Shown: positions 8,211 to 15,568 of the stretch, in pieces
Layout of the letters: every line of letters starts with the position of its first letter
Position numbering within the stretch: the first letter of the stretch is position 1
Source of the DNA: Conexivisphaerales archaeon
GTDB taxonomy: Archaea; Thermoproteota; Nitrososphaeria; Conexivisphaerales; UBA164
Direction of reading: 5' to 3'
Length of the DNA: 40,102 nt
NCBI GenBank assembly: GCA_030756715.1
Contig: JAVBJD010000007.1
Location: forward strand, 1-40,102
Made by a program: the position numbers and the translations under genes
Notes under the pieces: generated by a model
Database searches by the model: none
Seen by the model: the letters and a program-made list of their open reading frames with translations, nothing else
What the model was told of the DNA's origin: nothing

Positions 8211-8220
8211 TTTATATAAA
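8211..8220 (+). promoter_or_regulatory. TATA box of the proteasome-exosome operon
   Basis: TTTATATAAA predicts a transcript start near 8240. That leaves a leader of about 27 nt holding a Shine-Dalgarno AGGTGA at about 8254-8260, just ahead of the psmA ATG (8267). This operon is therefore probably leadered. Confidence 0.55.
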
Positions 8221-8266
8221 AAATTTTAAAAAGCCCAGAATTTATTATAGTGTTAGGTGAATTTTG

Positions 8267-8998
8267 ATGTTCGCACCATCTGCGGGATATGATAGAGCAT
8301 TAACGATATTCTCACCTGATGGTAGGTTGTATCAGGTTGAATATGCTATTGAAACAGTGAGAAGGGGCACGATTGCTGTGGGGATTAAGGTTGATAATGG
8401 AGTTGTGCTTGCTGTAGAAGAGAGAGTAAAAAAGCTTCAAAACCCAAGGTTAAGTCAAAAAATATTTCAGGTTGATGACCATATAATGATAGCAGCAGCA
8501 GGTTATGTACCTGATGCCAGGGTTCTTGTAGATAACGCAAGGACTTTGGCTCAAAACAACAGGTTGATATACGATGAACCGATTGAAGTAGAAACAGTAG
8601 CAAGAGCTTTGGGTGATTTGGCGCAGCAATATACACAGTACGCTGGGGTGAGGCCGTTCGGCGTTTCTCTTATAATTGCGGGCATCGACAAAGAATCCCC
8701 ATCTCTTTACACTACTGATCCAAGCGGAACATATTTGGAGTACGACGCAGTTGCTATAGGGGGTGGAAGCGATACTGCAAACGAATACTTAGAACAGAGC
8801 TATAAAGAAGATTTAAGTCTGGATGACGCGATAGATCTTGCTTTAAAGTGTATATTAAGGGTAAATGAAGGAAAAGTGGATCCAACTAACCTTAAAGTTG
8901 CTTATATAAACAAAGAAGAAAAAATAATGAAGACGCTCCCTGCCCAGGAGATAGCTGAACGGGTTTCTAAACTTTCTAAAGAATTTCAAAGTAAGTAA
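8267..8998 (+). CDS. psmA: 20S proteasome alpha subunit
   Basis: The 243-residue product has the proteasome alpha signature at its N-terminus: the YDRALTIFSPDGRLYQVEYA block (residues 8-27) followed by VRRGTIAVG. Alpha subunits form the outer heptameric rings of the 20S core, gate substrate entry and dock PAN or Cdc48 ATPases. An in-frame TTG 3 nt earlier (8264) is rejected because the Shine-Dalgarno AGGTGA is better spaced for ATG 8267. It is the first gene of a packed operon. The SBDS start lies 2 nt after its stop, linking protein degradation with ribosome maturation and RNA decay. The catalytic beta subunit is not in this window. Confidence 0.97.
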   Translation: MFAPSAGYDRALTIFSPDGRLYQVEYAIETVRRGTIAVGIKVDNGVVLAVEERVKKLQNPRLSQKIFQVDDHIMIAAAGYVPDARVLVDNARTLAQNNRLIYDEPIEVETVARALGDLAQQYTQYAGVRPFGVSLIIAGIDKESPSLYTTDPSGTYLEYDAVAIGGGSDTANEYLEQSYKEDLSLDDAIDLALKCILRVNEGKVDPTNLKVAYINKEEKIMKTLPAQEIAERVSKLSKEFQSK

Positions 8999-9000
8999 AA

Positions 9001-9690
9001 ATGTCAACTAAAACTGCCGTTATAAAGTACGTTAAAGGTTCAGATAAATTTGAAATTGTAGTGTATGCAGATGCCGCATTTGATTACAGGCAGAACAAGG
9101 TTAAGGATCTTGATAAAGTCCTTGTTATAGATGAGGTCTTTACAGACTCATCTAAAGGACAGAGAGCTCCAAGAGATAAATTAAAAAAAGCCTTTGGAAC
9201 GGAAGACATAAGAGAAATAGAAAAAGAAATTCTAACAAAAGGCGAGCTTCCTCTTACAACTGATCAAAGAAGAAAGCTAATAGAAGATAAAAAGAAGCAA
9301 ATAGTGACGATCATATCAAAAAGTTATGTTGATCCTAAGACAAATCTGCCTCATCCTGTGATAAGGATAGAAAAGGCGATGGAGATGGCGGGTATTTCTG
9401 TAGACCCTATGAAGCCAGCTGAAGAACAGGCTAAACTGGTAGTTGAAAAGATCAGGCCTTATTTAGCTCTAAAAACAGGCAGCATAACTCTGAGCTTTAA
9501 AATACCGGCTAAGTACGCATACCAAGTAATAAAGGTCCTTAAGGAATACGGCGAAGTAAAGCAGGAAAACTGGGAAAGCGATGGAAGCTTAAGCGGGTTG
9601 ATAGTCATACCGATAGCCACTCAGGCAGCTTTTTTAGATAGAATAGCTTCGTTAACTCACGGGGAAGGGTTGATAAAGCTAATTGAGTAA
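9001..9690 (+). CDS. Ribosome assembly factor SBDS (Sdo1)
   Basis: This 229-residue protein is the archaeal Shwachman-Bodian-Diamond syndrome orthologue. It has the N-terminal FYSH domain (about 1-90, including FEIVVYADAAFDYRQ and VFTDSSKGQRA), a central helical domain (about 95-165) and a ferredoxin-like C-terminal domain ending in a GEGLIKLIE tail. In eukaryotes SBDS with EFL1 releases the anti-association factor eIF6/Tif6 from the large subunit; the archaeal protein is expected to act in late 50S maturation. It begins 2 nt after psmA and overlaps rrp4 by 8 nt, the conserved archaeal arrangement. Confidence 0.96.
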   Translation: MSTKTAVIKYVKGSDKFEIVVYADAAFDYRQNKVKDLDKVLVIDEVFTDSSKGQRAPRDKLKKAFGTEDIREIEKEILTKGELPLTTDQRRKLIEDKKKQIVTIISKSYVDPKTNLPHPVIRIEKAMEMAGISVDPMKPAEEQAKLVVEKIRPYLALKTGSITLSFKIPAKYAYQVIKVLKEYGEVKQENWESDGSLSGLIVIPIATQAAFLDRIASLTHGEGLIKLIE

Positions 9691-10354
9691 GCTAGTTGTA
9701 CCGGGCGAAGTTGTTGCAAAGGGAAATTTTAGGTCTTGGAGCAATGTACTTAAAAAAGGTGAAGAATACCTTTCAATATTCGTCGGCAAAGCAGAAGTGG
9801 GAGGAGGCAGGGTAAGAGTAGTCAGGCTTTCCGGCCCCTACATACCTAAAGTAGGAGATTTTGTAATAGGTATGGTCACTGACGTTCAACCGCTTGCAGC
9901 AACCATTGATATAAATTCTTATGTTAACGGCTATATCATGGCAAACGCGTTCTTCAAGAGAAGAATAGACCCTTCAAGGTTTGACCTTTCAAAAAAGGTC
10001 AATCTCGGGGATCTTATAGCTGCAAAGGTTCAGAGAATAGAAAGGGGAAAGGACGTTTACCTTCAACCAGATCAGAAGTGGAAGGTTGAAGGTGATGCAG
10101 TTTTTTACATTTCGCCAGCAAAAGCTCATTACATATACACAAGCAGGAGCAGGATATCAAGCAAAATAAAAGAACTAACGGGCGCAGAAATTAGACTTGG
10201 TGCAAACGGAGTTGTAGTTGTAAAGGGAGATTTAAAGAAGATAGAAATGGTTAAAAGAGCCCTAGACGTGGTAGAATCGAAGTACGATTTAAATGGTTTG
10301 TATAATGAAATAATAAAGGTGTTGAGTAAAGATGGAGAATCCACTGATAGTTAA
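9683..10354 (+). CDS. rrp4: Exosome RNA-binding cap subunit Rrp4
   Basis: This 223-residue protein caps the archaeal exosome ring and feeds RNA to the Rrp41/Rrp42 hexamer. It has an N-terminal strand domain (VVPGEVVAKGNF), an S1 domain (about 55-130, PKVGDFVIGMVTDVQP) and a KH-type domain (about 140-205) with GANGVVVVKGDLKKIE. The start is a TTG inside the last codons of SBDS (8-nt overlap), so translation is probably coupled. It overlaps rrp41 by 23 nt. The alternative cap subunit Csl4 is not encoded here. Confidence 0.95.
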   Translation: MSKLVVPGEVVAKGNFRSWSNVLKKGEEYLSIFVGKAEVGGGRVRVVRLSGPYIPKVGDFVIGMVTDVQPLAATIDINSYVNGYIMANAFFKRRIDPSRFDLSKKVNLGDLIAAKVQRIERGKDVYLQPDQKWKVEGDAVFYISPAKAHYIYTSRSRISSKIKELTGAEIRLGANGVVVVKGDLKKIEMVKRALDVVESKYDLNGLYNEIIKVLSKDGESTDS

Positions 10355-11054
10355 CGGTAAAAGGACTGACGGTAGAAGTCCTACTGAGCTCAGGCCTCTG
10401 AAGATAGATGTAGGAATAATAAAGAACGCTGCAGGTTCATCATACATAGAACACGGCAAGAACAAGATAATAGTAGCTATCTATGGTCCTAGAGATTCAC
10501 ACAGGTATGGCATGAACATTGAAAGAGCAACTCTGAGGTGCAGGTACCATATGTCACCATTTTCTACAGAGGAAAGGAAAAGTCCACAGCCTTCAAGAAG
10601 AGAGATAGAAATATCAAAAGTTATAAGGGACGCTTTAGAACCATCACTTATTCTCGAGAATTTTCCGAAAACCATGATCGATGTTTTTGTAGAAGTCCTT
10701 CAAAGCGATGGCGGAAGCAGGAGCGCCAGCATAACAGCCGCTTCAGTGGCTCTTGCTGATGCTGGCATACCAATGAAAGATCTGGTTGAAGCTGTTGCGG
10801 TTGGAAAGGTAGACGGTACGCTGGTGCTTGATCTTAATGATATAGAGGATAAGGAAGGCGAATCCGACATGCCTGTAGCCTTTATGCTCAACGAAAACAA
10901 AGTAACTTTGTTACAGATGGACGGAAAGATGACTGTTGAAGAATTTAAAGCTGGTTTGATGATGGCCATGGAAGCAGCTAAAAAAATAAAGGAGATACAA
11001 AAAGAAGCGCTAGCAAAAAAGTACTCTAAAGGTGATAGAAAAAATGATGCCTAG
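10332..11054 (+). CDS. rrp41: Exosome catalytic subunit Rrp41 (RNase PH-like)
   Basis: The 240-residue product is the catalytically active RNase PH-type subunit that degrades RNA 3'-5' with phosphate. Family segments include GKRTDGRSPTELRPL (9-23), SSYIEHGKNKIIVAIYGPR, the phosphate-binding region SDGGSRSASITAASVALADA, and the acidic cluster DIEDKEGESDMPVAF with D173 and D179 at the expected catalytic positions. It forms a trimer of heterodimers with Rrp42. The ATG lies inside the 3' end of rrp4 (23-nt overlap), and its own end overlaps the start of rrp42. Confidence 0.96.
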   Translation: MENPLIVNGKRTDGRSPTELRPLKIDVGIIKNAAGSSYIEHGKNKIIVAIYGPRDSHRYGMNIERATLRCRYHMSPFSTEERKSPQPSRREIEISKVIRDALEPSLILENFPKTMIDVFVEVLQSDGGSRSASITAASVALADAGIPMKDLVEAVAVGKVDGTLVLDLNDIEDKEGESDMPVAFMLNENKVTLLQMDGKMTVEEFKAGLMMAMEAAKKIKEIQKEALAKKYSKGDRKNDA

Positions 11055-11862
11055 AAAAAACCTCCTTGTAAGCGCTGTAAGAAAGGAACAGATATTAAAA
11101 ACGTTAGCGCAGGGTAAGAGGGTCGACGGTCGTGGGCTTCTTGATTACAGACCTCTCAGTATAACGCCAAATGTTATAGAAAAGGCTGAAGGTTCAGCCT
11201 TTGTAAAGCTCGGAGACACGCACGTAATAGCTGGTGTTAAGATGGGCGTTGGAACACCTTTCCCTGATACCCCTAATGAAGGCATTTTAATAGTAAACGC
11301 TGAGATACTTCCTACTGCAAGCGAGTATCAAGAACCTGGGCCTCCAGATGAAGATTCAATAGAGCTGGCAAGGGTTGTTGACAGAGGTATACGGGAAAGT
11401 AAGATGATAGACTTTTCAAAGCTGGTCATAGAACCGGGGAAACACGTATACACAGTTTACGTCGACATAAGCGTTATAGGAATGGACGGCAACCTTTTTG
11501 ACGCTTCCTCTTATGCTGCAGTTGTAGCGCTCATGACAACAAAGTATTACCCATTTATTAATCAAAATGGAAACCTTGTTAAGGGTTCAGAGAAGGTTCC
11601 TTTACCAATACAGGATTTGGGAATTTCTACTACATTTGCAAAGATCGATAGCTACATAATCGTGGACCCAACATGGGAAGAAGAAAGTATAATGGAGGCA
11701 AGGCTCACAATGGTTTACGATAAAAGCGGAAACATATGCGCTGTTCAGAAAGGAGGAAATGGAGGTTTGCTGTTAGATGATGTTCTGAAGATAGTAGATT
11801 TAGCAAAGTCTAAATCTGAGGAGATGAGGAAGGTATTGGAGGGAGTGATATCAAATGCCTAA
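11044..11862 (+). CDS. rrp42: Exosome non-catalytic subunit Rrp42
   Basis: Rrp42 is the inactive RNase PH-like partner that helps form the RNA-binding groove with Rrp41. Family features include GKRVDGRGLLDYRPLSI, the SAFVKLGDTHVIAGVKMG strand pair and VDISVIGMDGNLFDASSYAAV. The open frame reaches a GTG at 11032, but that codon lies within the Shine-Dalgarno AGGTGAT (11030-11036), so ATG 11044 (or the next codon, ATG 11047) is the likely start, giving 272 residues. It overlaps rrp41 by 11 nt and rpl37ae by 8 nt. Confidence 0.95.
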   Translation: MMPRKNLLVSAVRKEQILKTLAQGKRVDGRGLLDYRPLSITPNVIEKAEGSAFVKLGDTHVIAGVKMGVGTPFPDTPNEGILIVNAEILPTASEYQEPGPPDEDSIELARVVDRGIRESKMIDFSKLVIEPGKHVYTVYVDISVIGMDGNLFDASSYAAVVALMTTKYYPFINQNGNLVKGSEKVPLPIQDLGISTTFAKIDSYIIVDPTWEEESIMEARLTMVYDKSGNICAVQKGGNGGLLLDDVLKIVDLAKSKSEEMRKVLEGVISNA

Positions 11863-12049
11863 CCTTGGCGTTAAATACGGTTTAACCCTGAGGAGGAGAT
11901 ATTTATCAGTATGGAACAGGCTAAAGAAGAAAAGGGCTTGTCCTAAGTGCGGTTCGACCCATTTCAGGAGGCTTGTGATCGGAGTCTGGGAATGCGAAAA
12001 GTGCGGTTATAAAGTCGCAGGGGACGCCTACGACCTTGTCCAAGAATAA
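11855..12049 (+). CDS. rpl37ae: Large-subunit ribosomal protein eL43 (L37Ae)
   Basis: This 64-residue zinc-ribbon protein is the archaeal/eukaryotic ribosomal protein eL43. It has a basic N-terminus (YGLTLRRRY) and four zinc ligands, C29 and C32 in CPKCG and C47 and C50 in CEKCG, with the terminal GDAYDL segment. It is somewhat shorter than many family members at the N-terminus. The Shine-Dalgarno GGAGTGAT (11842-11849) supports the ATG. It overlaps rrp42 by 8 nt and pcc1 by 14 nt, the conserved order found in many archaea. Confidence 0.95.
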   Translation: MPNLGVKYGLTLRRRYLSVWNRLKKKRACPKCGSTHFRRLVIGVWECEKCGYKVAGDAYDLVQE

Positions 12050-12242
12050 AAGGGTAAACGTAATAATCTGGGTAAAAGGAGACAAAAGATCAATATATTC
12101 TTTGAAAAAAGCTGTTGATTCATCAGAAATAGAAGACGATAGTCTCGTAATTTCGTTCGATAGCGATGATATAGGGGACGCCCGAGCATTTATCAATTCG
12201 ACCCTTAGAGTTATAAATGCGTCTGTAAATAGCTTAATGTAA
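12036..12242 (+). CDS. pcc1: KEOPS complex subunit Pcc1
   Basis: The 68-residue product is a small dimerising subunit of KEOPS, which makes the t6A modification at A37 of ANN-decoding tRNAs, including the tRNA-Ile encoded just downstream. The sequence is short and low in motif content. Assignment rests on the pattern VNVIIWVKGDKRSIYSLKKA, DSLVISFDSDD and RAFINSTLRVINASVNS, plus its place between eL43 and prefoldin beta, which is conserved in archaea. Translation probably starts at a TTG within the end of rpl37ae. The prefoldin ATG follows immediately after its stop codon. Confidence 0.88.
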   Translation: MSKNKRVNVIIWVKGDKRSIYSLKKAVDSSEIEDDSLVISFDSDDIGDARAFINSTLRVINASVNSLM

Positions 12243-12614
12243 ATGAGCGAAAACGTTCCCGCGTGGTTGCAGGAAGAGTTAGCAAGGTACGATCAGCTTC
12301 AGCAAACCCTACAGGCAATTTTAGCACAGAAACAGCAAGTGGATCTGGAAATAGCAGAGCTTGACAGAGCTTTAGAAGAACTCCAGAAACAGTCAGATGA
12401 TGTGGAGGTTTATAAAGTCGCAGGAAGCATCATGATTAAGAGCAACAAAGCAGACCTTTTAAAAGAACTGCAAGAAAAGAAAGAGCTTGCCAATACAAGG
12501 AGAACGGTCCTGAGCAAGCAGGAAGAAAAAGTAAGGCAATCTTTGCAAGAAGTTCAGAACAAGCTGACACAAGCTTTAAGAGGGGGCTCTACCGGACAAC
12601 AAGTTGCTACTTGA
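12243..12614 (+). CDS. pfdB: Prefoldin beta subunit
   Basis: This 123-residue protein is predicted to form the beta-type prefoldin hairpin: an N-terminal helix (about 8-50, rich in Gln and Leu heptads), a short beta segment VYKVAGSIMIKSNK (55-68), and a second coiled-coil helix (about 70-115). Four beta subunits with two alpha subunits make a jellyfish-shaped chaperone that holds unfolded proteins for the thermosome. The ATG abuts the pcc1 stop codon. The gene is followed after one nucleotide by the tRNA-Ile gene. Confidence 0.95.
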   Translation: MSENVPAWLQEELARYDQLQQTLQAILAQKQQVDLEIAELDRALEELQKQSDDVEVYKVAGSIMIKSNKADLLKELQEKKELANTRRTVLSKQEEKVRQSLQEVQNKLTQALRGGSTGQQVAT

Positions 12615-12615
12615 T

Positions 12616-12690
12616 GGGCCGGTAGCTCAGCATGGTTAGAGCGTTCGGCTGATAACCGAAAGGTCGCCGGTTCAAATCCGGCCCGGCCCA
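12616..12690 (+). tRNA. tRNA-Ile (anticodon GAT)
   Basis: The 75-nt cloverleaf is complete: acceptor GGGCCGG/CCGGCCC with discriminator A, D stem GCTC/GAGC, anticodon stem TTCGG/CCGAA with loop CTGATAA (GAT at 12651-12653), and T stem GCCGG/CCGGC with loop TTCAAAT. There is no intron and CCA is not encoded. It begins one nucleotide after the prefoldin stop codon, and no TATA box is visible upstream, so it is probably excised from the operon transcript. Confidence 0.97.
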
Positions 12691-12708
12691 TCTCATAAAA
12701 ATAAACGA

Positions 12709-12723
12709 TTTTTATTTTATTTT
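12709..12723 (+). terminator. T-rich terminator after tRNA-Ile
   Basis: The T-rich run TTTTTATTTTATTTT follows the tRNA by about 19 nt. It resembles archaeal intrinsic terminators that need only U-tracts. Confidence 0.45.
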
Positions 12724-12730
12724 AAAAAGT

Positions 12731-12740
12731 ATTTATATAT
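12731..12740 (+). promoter_or_regulatory. TATA box of the TBP gene
   Basis: ATTTATATAT is centred about 28 nt before the TBP ATG (12764). A second AT-rich element, TAAATATATAAT, lies just before the start codon and could allow TBP to regulate its own gene; that is speculation. Confidence 0.5.
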
Positions 12741-12763
12741 AGGGGTTTTAAATATATAATGAA

Positions 12764-13321
12764 ATGCCTAAAACTATAGCGTCGATAAGTATTGAAAATG
12801 TAGTTACGTCCGCTTCTGTAAATCAATCAATAGATCTTATAACTATTACGAGGTTGTTTCCTGATGTAGAATACCATCCGGAACAGTTCCCGGGTCTTGT
12901 GTTCAGGCTGAAATCTCCAAAAACAGCTACACTGATATTCAGTTCAGGCAAAATGGTCTGTACGGGGGCTAAAAGCGAAGCGCAGGCAAGAAAGGCCGTT
13001 GAAACTGTGGTTCAAAAGCTAAGAAAAGCTGGCATTGACATAAAAAATGAACCAATAATAGAGATACAGAACATAGTAGCCTCTGCGTCTTTGGGCGGAA
13101 AGATAAACCTTGAAAAAGCAGCTGAAATATTGGAACATACGATGTATGAACCGGAACAGTTCCCTGGTTTGATTTACAGGATGGACGATCCTAAAACAGT
13201 CATTCTTCTATTTGCAAGCGGAAAATTGGTTTGCACTGGCGCAAAAAAAGAAGAAGAAGTTTACCGCGCAGTAGAAAAGTTGCATGAACTGCTTGAAGAA
13301 AAAGGCTTAATGACGTACTGA
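12764..13321 (+). CDS. tbp: TATA-box-binding protein
   Basis: The 185-residue protein is the general transcription factor that binds TATA boxes and nucleates the preinitiation complex with TFB. The saddle made of two direct repeats is clear: repeat 1 (about 5-90) contains EQFPGLVFRLKSP and SSGKMVCTGAKSE, and repeat 2 (about 96-181) contains EQFPGLIYRMDDP and ASGKLVCTGAKKE. Both repeats start with an IENIVASA-type strand. The length is standard for archaeal TBP. It appears monocistronic. Confidence 0.98.
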   Translation: MPKTIASISIENVVTSASVNQSIDLITITRLFPDVEYHPEQFPGLVFRLKSPKTATLIFSSGKMVCTGAKSEAQARKAVETVVQKLRKAGIDIKNEPIIEIQNIVASASLGGKINLEKAAEILEHTMYEPEQFPGLIYRMDDPKTVILLFASGKLVCTGAKKEEEVYRAVEKLHELLEEKGLMTY

Positions 13322-13322
13322 G

Positions 13323-13333
13323 ATTTTTAAATA
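13323..13333 (+). promoter_or_regulatory. TATA box of the DUF47-PiT operon
   Basis: ATTTTTAAATA predicts a transcript start near 13353, upstream of the Shine-Dalgarno GGTGA at 13368-13372. It favours a short leader and the TTG start at 13378. Confidence 0.45.
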
Positions 13334-13377
13334 AATTAATATAGTGCTTTGTTTTCTTTTTGTGTTTGGTGAACAGA

Positions 13378-14049
13378 TTGGTATCCGTCAAGTCACTTAT
13401 CGGTGGCGGAGAAAAGGAGCTCCTTGAAGGAGTTTGCAATTATTATGCTAAGCTTAGAGAGACCGTAGTGCTTTTTAAAGAATTTATGGTTCACGCAAGT
13501 TCGTTTGAAGACCTTCAAGCATACTATGATAAAATTAACAAAACAGAAACTGAAGCTGATGAAATGCATGAAAAGCTTGCCGAAACAATAGCTTCTGGAA
13601 GTTTCTTCTCTTATATAAGGGACGATTTTTTGGATCTGCTTGAAAAGATGGACTTTATTGCAGATTACTCAAAAGACGTGGCAAAGATGTTTAACGAATA
13701 TAACGTTTCAAGAGATGCGCTAAACTTTCTGTTTAAAGAGACGCTTTTTAACGATTTCGTAAATGCAATACTCGATACAGTGGACTCTTTCGGAATAGTT
13801 TTAACTATGTTGAAGAAATCTCCACCTCGAGAGCTGTTACTTAAAATAAAAGACGTTGAAGCTAAAGAGGAAAAGGCAGACTTCGTTAAGGATAAAACCC
13901 TAATTGAGCTGCATAACAAAGGAAAACACCTTGACGTCCTGGACATAATAACACTCAGAGAGGCAATAAACCTTATGGATAACATAGCGGATTCAGCGGA
14001 AGACAGTTCTGACATAATAATAAGGCTGATAGCCAAGGGATACAAATGA
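13378..14049 (+). CDS. DUF47 (PhoU-like) regulator of phosphate-type transport
   Basis: This 223-residue, mostly helical protein matches DUF47, a PhoU-like bundle family usually encoded beside PiT phosphate transporters. Typical segments are ETEADEMHEKLAETIASGSFF, IRDDFLDLLEKMDFIADYSKDVAKM and the late LREAINLMDNIADSAEDSSD, with acidic residues that in PhoU proteins bind metal. The start is uncertain: the frame opens at TTG 13360, but a GGTGA Shine-Dalgarno at 13368-13372 favours TTG 13378. The gene overlaps the transporter by 4 nt (ATGA), so the proteins are translationally coupled and probably act together at the membrane. Confidence 0.88.
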   Translation: MVSVKSLIGGGEKELLEGVCNYYAKLRETVVLFKEFMVHASSFEDLQAYYDKINKTETEADEMHEKLAETIASGSFFSYIRDDFLDLLEKMDFIADYSKDVAKMFNEYNVSRDALNFLFKETLFNDFVNAILDTVDSFGIVLTMLKKSPPRELLLKIKDVEAKEEKADFVKDKTLIELHNKGKHLDVLDIITLREAINLMDNIADSAEDSSDIIIRLIAKGYK

Positions 14050-14987
14050 ATTTAATTGAAATTCTTGACTTAATTTTTCTGATTCTGTTGATATACCTGT
14101 TCGGATTGAACAACGGAGCGGTTTTTGAAGGAGGCTTAGCGGGCAGCGCAGGGTTCAACTACAGTATTGCAGCGATAACTGTGGGCCTGGGGATATTGCT
14201 CGGGACTCTGTTGCAGGGTGAATATACAGCTAGATATGCGAAGACTTTAGGCACAATGGGGACAATTTACGGGCTCATACTTCTGATAATACAGATAATT
14301 CTGTTTTATGCATTCACAGCAGTAAAACTCCCCCTGAGTATAACTCAGTCTCTGGTTGGCGGTTGGCTCGCAATACTTATAGTTGAAGGCACAAAACGCA
14401 TATCAGAAAACGTTAGCTGGCTCTTCCTTTGGTGGATTATATCGCCTTTTATAGCATTAGCTTTTTCAGCAGTGCTTTACAAGGCTTTGAGGCGTCTGCT
14501 TTTCAAGTTGACAATATCAACGCTGAGCACCATAATAAGGATATCAGCTTTGATTACTGTCTTTTATACTTCTTTTGTACTCGGGGCTAACAACGTTGGT
14601 TTCATAGCAGGTGCATATTCGTTATCATACTTAGAAATAGCCGTTTTAGCTGTTTTTGCTTCTCTTGGGGCTTTAAAAGCCGCAGGAATGTCTAAAGCTG
14701 TCGGAGAAGATCTTATTGTAGTGGGCCCAATAGGAATAATAAGCGCAGTCCTCGGGGGGGCAACAATATTGCTGGTTCTGACTTACCTGGGTTTACCGGC
14801 TTCACTTACAACAGTTACGATGGGCGGCTTAATAGGAGTAGGTTTTTCTTCAAAACCAAGAATATTCAAGTCAAATTATCTGAAATGGGTAATCTTAAGC
14901 TGGATACTTGCTTTTCTTTTGGGTTTTGCAGCAGTCTACGTCCTTCTAATAGTTTTAAAGCCGATCATCTTTTTTGCTTTATGCTAG
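14046..14987 (+). CDS. Divergent PiT-family anion transporter
   Basis: This 313-residue membrane protein has about nine hydrophobic helices and the internal duplication of PiT inorganic phosphate transporters. The paired signatures are altered. The usual GxNDxxN reads GLNNGAV (20-26) and GANNVGF (180-186), and the partner STTH-type motifs read LPLSITQSLVGG (95-106) and LPASLTTVTMGG (250-261). Loss of the conserved Asp in both repeats suggests changed ion coupling or substrate; PiT relatives that move sulfate are known (CysP). Coupling to DUF47 still favours an oxyanion role. Its 3' end overlaps the convergent PUA gene by 23 nt. Confidence 0.82.
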   Translation: MNLIEILDLIFLILLIYLFGLNNGAVFEGGLAGSAGFNYSIAAITVGLGILLGTLLQGEYTARYAKTLGTMGTIYGLILLIIQIILFYAFTAVKLPLSITQSLVGGWLAILIVEGTKRISENVSWLFLWWIISPFIALAFSAVLYKALRRLLFKLTISTLSTIIRISALITVFYTSFVLGANNVGFIAGAYSLSYLEIAVLAVFASLGALKAAGMSKAVGEDLIVVGPIGIISAVLGGATILLVLTYLGLPASLTTVTMGGLIGVGFSSKPRIFKSNYLKWVILSWILAFLLGFAAVYVLLIVLKPIIFFALC

Positions 14988-15438
14988 CAATATATTCCGA
15001 TACAGCATCCCAAAATTTGTCACCTTTTCTGTGAACGTTTTTAACGACAACGCCTTTGTCGAGCTTTTCCATATCACCTTTGTCGTAAAGCGAAATGCCC
15101 AAACACAATATGCGTCCTTCGTTTGTAACCTTTACTATACCGTCTTTTTTCACGTCGTCACCTATTTTTATGACACCGGGCCTCATGATCGACGCACCGT
15201 TAATTATGTGCTTTACAGCACCCTGGTCTACAGATATTTCTGGTAAAAGCTCAGCCCTTTTGTCTGCTATAAAAGGCAGTATCCTGTTATCTGTTAAAAT
15301 GAAGATGCCGTTCCCGATTAAAACTTTTGACGCATTATCTATCACTATTATTTTTTCGGGTTCAAAATCAAACCCCATATCCTTAGCTTCTTTACTCAGT
15401 TCTTTTGCTTCTTTTTTGCTTATGTACAGGATTTTCAA
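14965..15438 (-). CDS. PUA-domain RNA-binding protein (MCTS1/Tma20-like)
   Basis: The product has an N-terminal domain (ISKKEAKELSKEA, VIDNASKVLIGNGIFILTD) and a C-terminal PUA domain (VDQGAVKHIINGASIMRPGV, GDDVKKDGIVKV, GRILCLGISLYD). This is the layout of archaeal DUF1947/PUA proteins related to MCTS1, thought to bind tRNA or ribosomal RNA. The frame opens further upstream (15537), but the first 33 codons look non-homologous. TTG 15438 is preferred because a TATA box lies 26 nt upstream and the family usually starts just before the SKKE segment. The predicted length is 157 residues. The call is to family level only. Confidence 0.82.
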   Translation of the reverse strand: MKILYISKKEAKELSKEAKDMGFDFEPEKIIVIDNASKVLIGNGIFILTDNRILPFIADKRAELLPEISVDQGAVKHIINGASIMRPGVIKIGDDVKKDGIVKVTNEGRILCLGISLYDKGDMEKLDKGVVVKNVHRKGDKFWDAVSEYIASIKQKR

Positions 15439-15458
15439 ACCTTGAAAAAAATTAAACT

Positions 15459-15470
15459 TTTTAATAAATA
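15459..15470 (-). promoter_or_regulatory. TATA box that decides the PUA protein start
   Basis: Minus-strand TATTTATTAAAA is centred about 26 nt before TTG 15438, supporting that start and a leaderless transcript. Confidence 0.45.
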
Positions 15471-15568
15471 AACATTTTCTGTAAATAAAATTTAGAATCA
15501 TCGTCAAACAGTATTTGATTGAACTCTCAAATATCATTAAATACTGGTTAAGCCATTAATTTATCAAA

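Noticed and set aside
8264-8266. TTG as the psmA start codon
   Set aside because: It is one codon before ATG 8267 and too close to the Shine-Dalgarno AGGTGA.
11032-11034. GTG as the rrp42 start codon
   Set aside because: It is part of the AGGTGAT Shine-Dalgarno sequence that serves ATG 11044.
13665-14045. 126-codon open frame antisense to DUF47
   Set aside because: It is a Ser-rich mirror of the DUF47 gene, without a start signal or recognisable motif.
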